From Lacrimispora sinapis (lineage in GTDB: Bacteria; Bacillota; Clostridia; Lachnospirales; Lachnospiraceae): DNA of 64,000 nt. Below are positions 20,056 through 27,814 of this stretch, piece by piece. Location: the NCBI RefSeq assembly GCF_043633585.1, contig NZ_CP141832.1:1-64000 (forward strand), given 5' to 3'. A program made the position numbers and the translations under genes. Under the pieces are notes generated by a model. The model ran no database searches, was not told the origin of the DNA, and saw only the letters and a list, made by a program, of their open reading frames with translations. Positions within the stretch are counted from its first letter, which is position 1; each line of letters opens with the position of its first letter.

Positions 20056-21984
20056 GTGAAGGAAAGACCAAATTTACTAAAAAGGTTGATGGAGTATGCT
20101 GACTCGGATTTCTACCCATTTCATATGCCGGGACATAAAAGACAATATAAGTATGAGGCTTTGAGCCAATTTTTAAATCCATTTTCAATTGATATTACGG
20201 AAATTAACGGGTTTGATAATCTTCATCATCCGGAAGGAATTTTAAAGGATTCTATGGAATGGGCGGCTGGAATTTATGGGAGTGACAAGACATTCTATCT
20301 TGTTAATGGAAGCAGTTGCGGAATATTAAGTGCAATCGGTGCCACAGTTCGGAACAGAGGGACGATTTTGATGAGCCGGAATTGTCATAAATCTGCTTTT
20401 TATGGAGTTTTCCTCAATCAGCTGAATGCAAACTATATTTATCCACAATTTATACCTGAATTGGGGCTTCAAGGTGGACTATTAGCTGAGGATGTAGAAG
20501 AAATGTTGAAAACATGTTCGGATATAGAAGCGGTACTGGTGGTATCCCCAACTTATGATGGTGTGGTTTCTGATATTAAGGCAATTGCTCAGGTGGTTCA
20601 TAAGTTTGGTTTACCCCTTATTGTGGATGAGGCACATGGGGCACATTTCTCATTTGGTAAAAATGAAGGATTTCCGGTTTCGGCTTTGGATTTGGGGGCA
20701 GATATTGTAATACAAAGTCTCCATAAGACGCTACCTTCCTTGACTCAGACTGCGTTGCTGCATGTCAAAAAAGGATTTGTAAATATGGAACGGCTGGACC
20801 GATATATTCAAATGTATCAGACCAGCAGTCCTTCCTATGTGATGATGGCGAGTATTGAAAATTGTATTCGGTATATGGATCATAATGGGACTGGTAAAAT
20901 GAAGGATTTTTACAGTCGGATATCAGATGCACGGAAGCGTCTGGGGAAGATGGTGAATCTGCGGATTTTATCGGATCAGGTGATTGGATATAATGGAGTT
21001 TTCGATATAGATATTTCTAAAGTTATTATTTCTACCAGGAATACTAGTTGGTCGGGGAGTCAGTTAGATCAGGTATTACGTGAACAGTATCATTTGGAAA
21101 TGGAGATGTGCGGGGCAGATTATGTTACAGCAATTACTACTTTGGCGGATACGGAGGAAGGGATAGATAGGCTTTGTACCGCTTTGTTAGAGATTGATGA
21201 GATAATAACTATTGGATATGAAGTTGGGAATGAAGTTAGAGATGAAGTTAGGGATGAAGTTAGAGATGTAGTTGAGGATGAAGTTAGAGATGTAGTTGGG
21301 AATGAAGTTAGGGACAAAGTTAGAGATGTAGTTGGGAATAAAGTTAGGGACAAAGTTGGGAATAAAGTTAGGGATAAAGTTAGGGATAAAGTTAGAGATG
21401 TAGTCGGGAATAAAGTTAGGGACAAAGTTAGGGATGAAGATGGGAATGAAGTTAGGGATAAAGTTAGAAATGTAGTTGGGAATGAAGTCGGGAATGAAAT
21501 TAGGAGTATAGATGAAGATGCGAATGTAATGAATGGTGCAGATGTAATTATTAATACGACACTAGTTAGTAGTGAGAAAGTGGTTAGTGGGACGGCCGAA
21601 ATTAACGGTGAAGATGTAGTTAAAAGCGTAGGTGCCAATGGAAATAGAGAGATTGATAAAATAAAGGAGCGGAAAAATATTTCTGACAAGATATCTATTT
21701 CAGACAAGATAACTCAGGAATCTCATGTAATAAAGGAAAGCAGGTATCGTATAAGTGAAGCAATGGATGCAAAAAAGACTAGGGTGTTGATAAAGGATGC
21801 GATAGGTAAGGTTTCTGCTGAGTTTGTGTATTTATATCCGCCTGGGATTCCGATTGCTGTTCCGGGAGAGGTTTTGACTGGTGGTGATGTTGAAATTATT
21901 TTAGAGTTTAAAAGATTGGGACTGCCGGTTCAGGGAATGGAGGATGAGACTGCAGAGAAAATCTTTGTGATGGATGAAATGTGA
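20056..21984 (+). CDS. Orn/Lys/Arg decarboxylase family protein with internal repeat insertion
   Basis: A PLP-dependent fold-type I decarboxylase of the SpeA/YaaO type. Typical relatives have about 480 residues; this has 642. The N-terminal part shows PFHMPGHKRQ near residue 23 and the PLP lysine at 224 in SLHKTLPSLTQTALLH. The C-terminal domain is recognisable from about 575 (AEFVYLYPPGIPIAVPGE). Between them, residues 389-484 are 24 tetrapeptides of the form E/K-V-R/G-D/N, followed by about 75 low-complexity residues. GTG 20056 is the start, with TTGAGGG upstream. Which amino acid is used cannot be told. The position before a nucleotide kinase and holB matches Bacillus yaaO. Confidence 0.88.
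   Translation: MKERPNLLKRLMEYADSDFYPFHMPGHKRQYKYEALSQFLNPFSIDITEINGFDNLHHPEGILKDSMEWAAGIYGSDKTFYLVNGSSCGILSAIGATVRNRGTILMSRNCHKSAFYGVFLNQLNANYIYPQFIPELGLQGGLLAEDVEEMLKTCSDIEAVLVVSPTYDGVVSDIKAIAQVVHKFGLPLIVDEAHGAHFSFGKNEGFPVSALDLGADIVIQSLHKTLPSLTQTALLHVKKGFVNMERLDRYIQMYQTSSPSYVMMASIENCIRYMDHNGTGKMKDFYSRISDARKRLGKMVNLRILSDQVIGYNGVFDIDISKVIISTRNTSWSGSQLDQVLREQYHLEMEMCGADYVTAITTLADTEEGIDRLCTALLEIDEIITIGYEVGNEVRDEVRDEVRDVVEDEVRDVVGNEVRDKVRDVVGNKVRDKVGNKVRDKVRDKVRDVVGNKVRDKVRDEDGNEVRDKVRNVVGNEVGNEIRSIDEDANVMNGADVIINTTLVSSEKVVSGTAEINGEDVVKSVGANGNREIDKIKERKNISDKISISDKITQESHVIKESRYRISEAMDAKKTRVLIKDAIGKVSAEFVYLYPPGIPIAVPGEVLTGGDVEIILEFKRLGLPVQGMEDETAEKIFVMDEM
21220..21507 (+). repeat. 12-bp tandem repeat (24 units) inside the decarboxylase frame
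   Basis: 288 bp made of 24 units with consensus RAA-GTT-RGG-GAT, where 12 bp encodes four residues (EVRD, KVRD, VVGN and variants). The frame is kept throughout. Units differ by point changes but show no indels. This looks like a coding minisatellite grown by slippage or unequal exchange. Confidence 0.95.
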
Positions 21985-22034
21985 TACATAGGATTAAGAT
22001 GTGTGTTATGATTAAGGAATTGGAGCAGACAGTG

Positions 22035-22613
22035 ATGGGAAAAATTTTTTATGTGATGGGGAAGAGCGCTTCTGGTAAAGATACAATTTATAAACGTTTG
22101 CTGGAATTGCGGCCTCAGCTGAAAAGAGTTATTTTATATACCACCAGACCAATCCGGGAAGGTGAAAGAGAGGGAGAAGAATACTATTTTACCGACGGTA
22201 ATAAAATGAGGGAACTTCGGGAAGCGGGGAAAATCATTGAGGAGCGGACGTATCAGACCGCCCTAGGGCCCTGGAGTTATTTTACTGTGGATGATGGGCA
22301 GATTGACGTCATGAGTGAGAATTCCTATTTGATGATCGGTACTTTGGAATCTTATGAGAAAACCAGAGATTATTACGGGGAGGAACGGTTGGTTCCCATT
22401 TATATTGAAGTGGAGGATGGGACTCGTCTTCGGAGAGCACTGGAAAGGGAGTTTAAACAAAAGGAGCCTAAGTATGCAGAACTTTGCAGAAGGTATCTGG
22501 CGGATGAAGAGGATTTTAAAGAGGAAAATTTGAAAAGATGTAAGATTGGACGTAGATTTATTAATGATGATCTGGATGCATGTTTGAATGATATTTTGAA
22601 GGTGATTCAATAA
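22035..22613 (+). CDS. Guanylate kinase-like nucleotide kinase
   Basis: A 192-residue P-loop kinase of the guanylate kinase fold. The P-loop is GKSASGKDT near residue 8, a variant of the usual GPSGVGKGT. YTTRPIREGEREGEEYYF near residue 36 matches the GMP-binding TTR-P-R-GE-G--Y-F pattern. I choose ATG 22035 (MGKIFYVMGKS) because GGAG lies about 9 nt upstream and family proteins start there; the frame is open back to 21981. A canonical gmk gene may exist elsewhere, so this may be a second paralogue. It occupies the slot where Bacillus has thymidylate kinase. Substrate is not certain. Confidence 0.82.
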   Translation: MGKIFYVMGKSASGKDTIYKRLLELRPQLKRVILYTTRPIREGEREGEEYYFTDGNKMRELREAGKIIEERTYQTALGPWSYFTVDDGQIDVMSENSYLMIGTLESYEKTRDYYGEERLVPIYIEVEDGTRLRRALEREFKQKEPKYAELCRRYLADEEDFKEENLKRCKIGRRFINDDLDACLNDILKVIQ

Positions 22614-22685
22614 TGTGTGATTTGAGATTGTTTTTTGCAGAGGATTGGGATTGGGTTTATTTTGACTGGATTGGGTATTTATAAG

Positions 22686-22728
22686 GTCCTCCGGGCAGGG
22701 GTGAAAACTTCTGTCTGGAGACTTTTTT
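22686..22728 (+). terminator. Terminator after the guanylate kinase-like gene
   Basis: GTCCTCCGGGCAG pairs with CTGTCTGGAGAC (one bulge) and is followed by TTTTTT. Confidence 0.8.
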
Positions 22729-22764
22729 ATCGAGAAAACAGGCGTATTTGCCAATACTTCTTTC

Positions 22765-22793
22765 TTGTGATGGTAAAAATTCTATGATATAAT
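22765..22793 (+). promoter_or_regulatory. Promoter of the holB-ricT-trmN6-rsmI operon
   Basis: TTGTGA (22765-22770) and TATAAT (22788-22793) with a 17-bp spacer, 72 bp before holB. Confidence 0.75.
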
Positions 22794-22865
22794 AATCATA
22801 ATTCGTTTTTCGGTTATAAATATACAGGAGAACGGATTGGTCAATTGTAGTAAGGAGGTGTCGCT

Positions 22866-23855
22866 GTGCCAGGTTTTAAGGATATCATCGGCCATGAAAG
22901 AATTAAAGAGCATTTACAGAAAGCCATTGAGTCCAATCATGTTTCCCATGCTTATATTCTTACAGGAGAAGCGGGAATGGGCAGGAAATCTCTTGCCAAT
23001 GCATTTGCCATGACGCTTCTGTGCGAAAAGGGGTTAAGTGAGCCTTGTATGCAGTGTCATGCGTGTAAGCAGGTGATGAGTGACAACCATCCGGACCTGG
23101 TTTATGTGAGCCATGAAAAGCCGGGCAGTATCGGCGTGGATGATATCAGGGATCAGATCCATGATACCATTATGATACGTCCTTACAGCAGCTACTATAA
23201 GATCTATATCGTGGATGAAGCAGAAAAGATGACGGTCCAGGCACAGAATGCGCTTTTAAAAACCATAGAAGAGCCGCCGTCTTATGCGGTTATTATGCTT
23301 CTTACGACCAATCAGGAGGCATTTCTGCCTACGATTCTTTCCAGGTGCGTGCAGTTAAAGCTGAAACCGTTGCAGGATTCGGTGGTGAAATCGTATCTGA
23401 TGGGATCTTTGGGGATAGGAGAGAGCAAGGCGGATGTCTATGCGGCGTTTGCAAGGGGAAATTTGGGGAGAGCCATTCATCTGGCTTCTTCGGAGGATTT
23501 TCAGCTTTTGTATACGGAGCTTCTTCATATGCTGAAGCATTTGAAGGAAATGGACATTACTGAATTGCTTTTTTATATCAAAAAGATGAAGGATGAGAAT
23601 CTGGATATTTATGACTGTCTGGATTTTATGCAGTTATGGTATCGGGATGTTTTAATGTATAAAGTGACACAGGATATCAATCTTCTGATTTTCAGGGAAG
23701 AATTTAATACAATGAAAGAGTTGAGTGCTGCCAGTGCTTATGACGGGGTGGAACTGATTTTAAAGGCCATAGACAAGGCCAGGATTCGTTTGGAGGCCAA
23801 CGTGAATATGGAACTGGCAATGGAACTCATGCTGCTTGTAATGAAGGAGAATTAA
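22866..23855 (+). CDS. holB: DNA polymerase III delta' subunit
   Basis: HolB is a clamp-loader subunit; 329 residues is normal. The AAA+ fold shows ILTGEAGMGRKSLANA near residue 32, a modified P-loop with R in place of the usual K arrangement, as delta' does not hydrolyse ATP. A zinc-binding set C-x8-C-x2-C-x2-C (CEKGLSEPCMQCHACKQ) lies near 51-67. The SRC motif is ILSRCVQLK near 158. The GTG at 22866 is preceded by AAGGAGGTG. ricT starts 3 bp after the stop. Confidence 0.93.
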   Translation: MPGFKDIIGHERIKEHLQKAIESNHVSHAYILTGEAGMGRKSLANAFAMTLLCEKGLSEPCMQCHACKQVMSDNHPDLVYVSHEKPGSIGVDDIRDQIHDTIMIRPYSSYYKIYIVDEAEKMTVQAQNALLKTIEEPPSYAVIMLLTTNQEAFLPTILSRCVQLKLKPLQDSVVKSYLMGSLGIGESKADVYAAFARGNLGRAIHLASSEDFQLLYTELLHMLKHLKEMDITELLFYIKKMKDENLDIYDCLDFMQLWYRDVLMYKVTQDINLLIFREEFNTMKELSAASAYDGVELILKAIDKARIRLEANVNMELAMELMLLVMKEN

Positions 23856-23858
23856 TCA

Positions 23859-24767
23859 ATGATAAAGGTGATAGGCGTTCGGTTTCGGAATGCGGGGAAG
23901 ATATATTACTTTGATCCGACGGACTTGGAGATTAAGACCGGGGATCACGTAATTGTGGAGACTGCCAGAGGAATTGAATATGGCTATGTTGTGCTGGGAT
24001 GCCGGGAAGTGGAGGATGAGAAGGTGATTCAGCCTTTAAAGCCTGTGATCCGGATGGCAACCAAGGCGGATGACGAAGTGGAAAAAAGAAACCACGAAAA
24101 GGAAAAGGATGCGTTTAAAATCTGCAAGGAGAAGATTAAAAAGCATGGTCTTCAGATGAAGCTGATCGACGCGGAATATACCTTTGATAATAACAAGGTG
24201 CTGTTTTATTTTACGGCTGACGGGAGAATTGATTTTAGGGAGCTGGTGAAGGACCTTGCTTCTGTATTTAAGACCAGAATTGAACTTCGTCAGGTTGGAG
24301 TCCGGGATGAGACAAAGATCGTGGGCGGAATCGGCATTTGCGGAAGGACTTTGTGCTGTCATTCCTATTTGTCAGAGTTTATTCCGGTTTCCATTAAGAT
24401 GGCAAAGGAACAGAATCTTTCTTTAAATCCGACCAAGATTTCCGGGGTCTGCGGCAGGCTTATGTGCTGCTTGAAGAATGAAGAGGAAACCTATGAGGAG
24501 CTGAACAGCAAGCTTCCCAATGTTGGGGATTTTGTGACGACGGATGATAACTTAAAGGGAGAGGTCCATTCGGTCAGTGTTTTAAGGCAGCTGGTTAAGG
24601 TTGTGGTGACCATTAAGGACGAAAAGGAAATCCGGGAATATAAGGTGGAACAGTTAAAGTTCAAGCCAAGGCGGAGAAAAGACAAGAGCCACGTAACGGA
24701 TGCGGAGTTAAAGGCATTGGAGGCTCTGGAGAAAAAAGAAGGAAAATCAAAATTAGATGATAATTGA
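23859..24767 (+). CDS. ricT: PSP1-domain protein RicT (YaaT)
   Basis: RicT/YaaT is part of the Y-complex that in Bacillus promotes RNA processing by RNase Y and affects sporulation and competence. The PSP1 domain spans about residues 50-135. The conserved cysteine motifs CGRTLCCHSYL near 160 and CGRLMCCLKNEEETY near 192 are present. They carry the iron-sulfur ligands described for the family. The 302-residue length is slightly above Bacillus YaaT. The stop overlaps the trmN6 start by 11 bp. Partners RicA and RicF are not in this window. Confidence 0.93.
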   Translation: MIKVIGVRFRNAGKIYYFDPTDLEIKTGDHVIVETARGIEYGYVVLGCREVEDEKVIQPLKPVIRMATKADDEVEKRNHEKEKDAFKICKEKIKKHGLQMKLIDAEYTFDNNKVLFYFTADGRIDFRELVKDLASVFKTRIELRQVGVRDETKIVGGIGICGRTLCCHSYLSEFIPVSIKMAKEQNLSLNPTKISGVCGRLMCCLKNEEETYEELNSKLPNVGDFVTTDDNLKGEVHSVSVLRQLVKVVVTIKDEKEIREYKVEQLKFKPRRRKDKSHVTDAELKALEALEKKEGKSKLDDN

Positions 24768-25494
24768 TTTAAAAGAGAACGAGCGTATTGATGATCTGCA
24801 GAGAAATGGGTATCGGATCATACAAAAGCAGAATGGTTTTTGTTTTGGGATGGATGCGGTCCTCTTATCGGGATTTGCCCAGGTGAAACCGGGAGAACGG
24901 GCGGTTGATTTAGGGACAGGCACTGGAATTATCCCGATTCTTCTGGAAGCGAAATATGAGGGCCTTCATTATACGGGGCTTGAGATTCAGGAAGAGATGG
25001 CGGATATGGCCAGACGCAGTGTGGCTTACAACCGCCTGGAAGAAAAAATAGACATTGTTACAGGAGATATTAAGGAAGCCAGCCGTTTATTTGGTGCGGC
25101 TTCCTTTGACGTAGTGACTTCCAATCCGCCTTATATGAATGATGCCCACGGGCTGAAGAATCCGGATTTGCCAAAGGCTATCGCCCGTCATGAGGTATTA
25201 TGCACTCTTGATGATGTGGTCAGAGAGGCGGCAAGGCTTCTGCGGCCTGGGGGCAGGTTTTATATGGTACACCGTCCTCACCGGCTGATTGAGATCATAA
25301 CGGCTTTAAAGGGCTATGGTCTGGAGCCGAAGCGGATGAAGATGGTGCACCCGTTTGCAGACAGGGAAGCGAATATGGTTCTTATTGAGTCTGTGCGGGG
25401 AGGAAAGTCCATGATAAAGGTGGAGGCGCCTATCATCGTTTACAGAGAGCAGGGAGTGTATACGGAGGAGATTTATACCATTTACGGGTATTGA
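24757..25494 (+). CDS. tRNA1(Val) (adenine37-N6)-methyltransferase family protein
   Basis: A 245-residue class I SAM methyltransferase of the YabB/YfiC (TrmN6) family. Motif I is AVDLGTGTGIIPILL near residue 49 and the catalytic NPPY is SNPPYMN near 126, typical of adenine-N6 methylation. The N terminus with LQRNGYRIIQKQNGFCFGMDAVLL is characteristic. It overlaps the ricT stop by 11 bp and rsmI follows, as in Bacillus yaaT-yabB-yabC. The exact tRNA target is inferred from the family. Confidence 0.88.
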   Translation: MIIDLKENERIDDLQRNGYRIIQKQNGFCFGMDAVLLSGFAQVKPGERAVDLGTGTGIIPILLEAKYEGLHYTGLEIQEEMADMARRSVAYNRLEEKIDIVTGDIKEASRLFGAASFDVVTSNPPYMNDAHGLKNPDLPKAIARHEVLCTLDDVVREAARLLRPGGRFYMVHRPHRLIEIITALKGYGLEPKRMKMVHPFADREANMVLIESVRGGKSMIKVEAPIIVYREQGVYTEEIYTIYGY

Positions 25495-25538
25495 GCTCCG
25501 TCTGCATGGGAAAGAAAAGGATACCGGGAGTGAATGAC

Positions 25539-26396
25539 GTGGAAGAAAAAAAAGGGATGTTATATTTGTGCGCAACGCCGATTGGGAATCTGGATGATAT
25601 TACGTTAAGAGTTTTAAATACCTTAAAGGAAGTGGATCTCATTGCGGCGGAGGATACAAGGCACAGCATTAAGCTTTTAAACCATTTTGAGATTAAGACC
25701 CCTATGACCAGCTATCATGAGTATAACAAGGTGGAGAAGGCCAAATATCTGGTGCAGCAGATGCGGGAAGGAGTGTCCATTGCCCTGATTACCGATGCGG
25801 GAACTCCCGGAATATCAGATCCGGGTGAAGAACTGGTGAGACAGTGCTATGAGGCTGGGATTGGGGTTACCTCTCTTCCCGGGCCGGCGGCCTGCATTAC
25901 GGCTTTGACCCTTTCCGGTCTTGCGACCAGACGGTTTTGTTTTGAGGCATTTCTTCCTACGGATAAGAAGGAAAAGCAGTGGATTTTGGAGGAGTTAAAG
26001 GATGAGACCAGAACCATTGTGATCTATGAGGCGCCTCATCGCATGGTTAGGACCTTACAGGAACTTTATGGTTCTCTGGGAAATAGAAATATTACCATCT
26101 GCAGGGAGCTGACCAAGCGGTATGAGACTGCATTCAGGACAACCTTTGAGGATGCTCTTGCGGCTTATGAGTTGGAAGATCCTAAGGGAGAATGTGTTAT
26201 TGTTATTGAAGGCAAGAGCATTCAGGAGATCAGGGACGAGGAAACAAGGGCTTTTGAGGAGCTGTCTCTGGAGGAACATATGAAGCGGTATGAAGGCCAG
26301 GGGATAGACCGGAAAGAGGCCATGCGCATGGTGGCAAAGGACCGGGGAATCAGCAAAAGGGAAGTTTATCAGTACTTGATAAAAAATGAATTATAA
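25539..26396 (+). CDS. rsmI: 16S rRNA (cytidine1402-2'-O)-methyltransferase
   Basis: RsmI methylates C1402 in the decoding centre. The tetrapyrrole-methylase fold shows LYLCATPIGNLDDITLRVL near the N terminus, AEDTRHSIKLLNHF, and ITDAGTPGISDPGEELVR. SLPGPAACITAL and YEAPHRMVRTL follow. The start is uncertain: GTG 25539 has GGGAG 9 nt upstream and is my choice (286 residues). ATG 25506 lacks a ribosome site, and ATG 25557 would be the shortest. It ends the holB operon. Confidence 0.93.
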   Translation: MEEKKGMLYLCATPIGNLDDITLRVLNTLKEVDLIAAEDTRHSIKLLNHFEIKTPMTSYHEYNKVEKAKYLVQQMREGVSIALITDAGTPGISDPGEELVRQCYEAGIGVTSLPGPAACITALTLSGLATRRFCFEAFLPTDKKEKQWILEELKDETRTIVIYEAPHRMVRTLQELYGSLGNRNITICRELTKRYETAFRTTFEDALAAYELEDPKGECVIVIEGKSIQEIRDEETRAFEELSLEEHMKRYEGQGIDRKEAMRMVAKDRGISKREVYQYLIKNEL

Positions 26397-26404
26397 AAAT
26401 TCTC

Positions 26405-26433
26405 TTGACAATTTACTTATCTTTTTATAAAAT
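26405..26433 (+). promoter_or_regulatory. Main promoter of the fab operon
   Basis: A perfect TTGACA (26405-26410) and TAAAAT (26428-26433) with a 17-bp spacer, about 100 bp before fabH. An operator-like palindrome begins 3 bp after the -10 box. Confidence 0.8.
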
Positions 26434-26436
26434 TAG

Positions 26437-26449
26437 TTTGAATTTCAAA
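26437..26449 (+). promoter_or_regulatory. FabT-like operator at the fabH promoter
   Basis: A perfect palindrome TTTGA-ATT-TCAAA covers the expected transcription start. It matches the arms and spacing of the streptococcal FabT consensus (TTTGA-N3-TCAAA). A degenerate second copy TTTGA-TAT-ATAAA follows at 26453. Confidence 0.65.
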
Positions 26450-26534
26450 ATATTTGATATATAAAACAATCCAACGAGACATGCGGGCGGAACGCGGAAG
26501 ATATGGGCGGGATGCGGCATGAATGGGGGAATAT

Positions 26535-27500
26535 ATGACAATTAAAATAATTGGAACGGGTTCTGCAGTTCCGGAGCAGGTGGTGACCAACGACGATCTG
26601 GCTAAAATCGTGGATACCAATGATGAGTGGATCCGTACCAGGACCGGAATTGAGGAACGGCGGATCGCTTCGGCAGGATCGGGGACTTCCCACATGGCGA
26701 CAGAAGCTGCAAAAAAGGCGTTAGCACAGGCGGGGATATCTGCAAAAGATTTAGATATCATCATTTTTGCAACGTCTACACCGGATTGCTGCTTTCCAAG
26801 CGGGGCCTGTGAGGTGCAGGCAGCCATTGGCGCAGATAAGGCAGTGGCATTTGATATCAGTGCAGCCTGTTCGGGATTTATCTTTGCGCTTCATACGGTT
26901 CACAGCTTTTTTAAGGCAGGGATCTATCAGACAGGACTGGTCATTGGAGCGGATACTTTAAGCAAGATCATTGACTGGCAGGACAGAAGTACCTGCGTTT
27001 TATTTGGAGACGGAGCCGGGGCGGCTGTGGTTCGGGCGGAGGAACACGGAACCCTTCACATGACCATGGGGTCTGACGGCAGCAAGGCAAGTGCACTGGC
27101 ATGTACCGCACGCACCACCGATAGTTTTCTTACGGGAAAAAAACCGGAGCTTGGGTATATGACCATGGACGGACAGGAAGTCTTTAAGTTCGCTGTTAAG
27201 ACGGTGCCGGAGGCAATCAGGACGGTGCTTTCAGAAGGCGGGACCCATATAGATGAAATAAAATATTTTGTTCTGCATCAGGCAAATTACCGGATTTTTG
27301 AATCCATTGCAAAGCGGTTAAAGATTTCCATGGAGAAGTTTCCTACAAACCTGGAACGGTTTGGAAACACTTCAGGAGCTACGATACCGATTTTACTGGA
27401 TGAGATGAACCGGGAAGGAAAGCTGGAACGGGGAGATAAGATCGTACTTGCCGGCTTTGGCGCAGGACTTACCTGGGGAGCCACTCTTTTGGAGTGGTAA
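26535..27500 (+). CDS. fabH: Beta-ketoacyl-ACP synthase III
   Basis: FabH condenses acetyl-CoA with malonyl-ACP to start fatty-acid synthesis. From ATG 26535 (MTIKIIGTGSAVPE) it has 321 residues. The catalytic cysteine in SAACSGFIF then falls at position 112, as in E. coli FabH, which supports this start over the in-frame ATG at 26523. The active-site His is in HQANYRI near 248 and Asn is in FGNTSGATIP near 278. GGGGGA lies 5 nt upstream of the start. It is the first gene of the fab operon. Confidence 0.95.
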   Translation: MTIKIIGTGSAVPEQVVTNDDLAKIVDTNDEWIRTRTGIEERRIASAGSGTSHMATEAAKKALAQAGISAKDLDIIIFATSTPDCCFPSGACEVQAAIGADKAVAFDISAACSGFIFALHTVHSFFKAGIYQTGLVIGADTLSKIIDWQDRSTCVLFGDGAGAAVVRAEEHGTLHMTMGSDGSKASALACTARTTDSFLTGKKPELGYMTMDGQEVFKFAVKTVPEAIRTVLSEGGTHIDEIKYFVLHQANYRIFESIAKRLKISMEKFPTNLERFGNTSGATIPILLDEMNREGKLERGDKIVLAGFGAGLTWGATLLEW

Positions 27501-27514
27501 TGATTTTAACTAAT

Positions 27515-27531
27515 ACTTTGAAAATCAAAGT
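27515..27531 (+). promoter_or_regulatory. FabT-like operator before acpP with possible internal promoter
   Basis: A perfect 17-bp palindrome ACTTTGA-AAA-TCAAAGT. CTTTGA within it (27516-27521) could serve as a -35 to TATAAA (27539-27544) with a 17-bp spacer, so the palindrome would cover an internal promoter. A half-site TTTGATAATAAA follows near 27550. Confidence 0.65.
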
Positions 27532-27580
27532 AATAGCATATAAATTTATTTGATAATAAAGGAAAGAGGAGATTGAAATT

Positions 27581-27814
27581 ATGTTAGAGAAAATGCAGGA
27601 AATCATCGCAGAGCAGTTAAACGTGGAGGCAGCAACCATTACCGCAGCATCTTCCTTTAAAGAGGATTTGGGAGCAGACTCACTGGATTTATTTGAACTT
27701 GTTATGGCTCTTGAGGATGAATATTCCGTTGAGATTCCTTCCGAGGATTTAGAGCAGCTGACAACCGTACAGCAGGTTATGGACTATTTAAAAGCAAAGG
27801 GCGTGGAAGCGTAA
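27581..27814 (+). CDS. acpP: Acyl carrier protein
   Basis: A 77-residue acidic four-helix protein that carries the growing acyl chain on a phosphopantetheine arm. The modified serine is Ser34 in GADSLDLFELVMALED. A good ribosome site (AAAGAGGAG) precedes ATG 27581. The stop overlaps the fabK start as TAATG. The gene has its own upstream palindrome and possible internal promoter, consistent with the high demand for ACP. Confidence 0.97.
   Translation: MLEKMQEIIAEQLNVEAATITAASSFKEDLGADSLDLFELVMALEDEYSVEIPSEDLEQLTTVQQVMDYLKAKGVEA

Noticed and set aside
21220..21507. Possible CRISPR array
   Set aside because: The units are contiguous 12-mers without spacers and lie in an open reading frame.
21120..21707. 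195-codon minus-strand frame rich in LTSFPTT repeats
   Set aside because: It is the antisense of the decarboxylase minisatellite; the 12-bp repeat keeps several frames open by chance.
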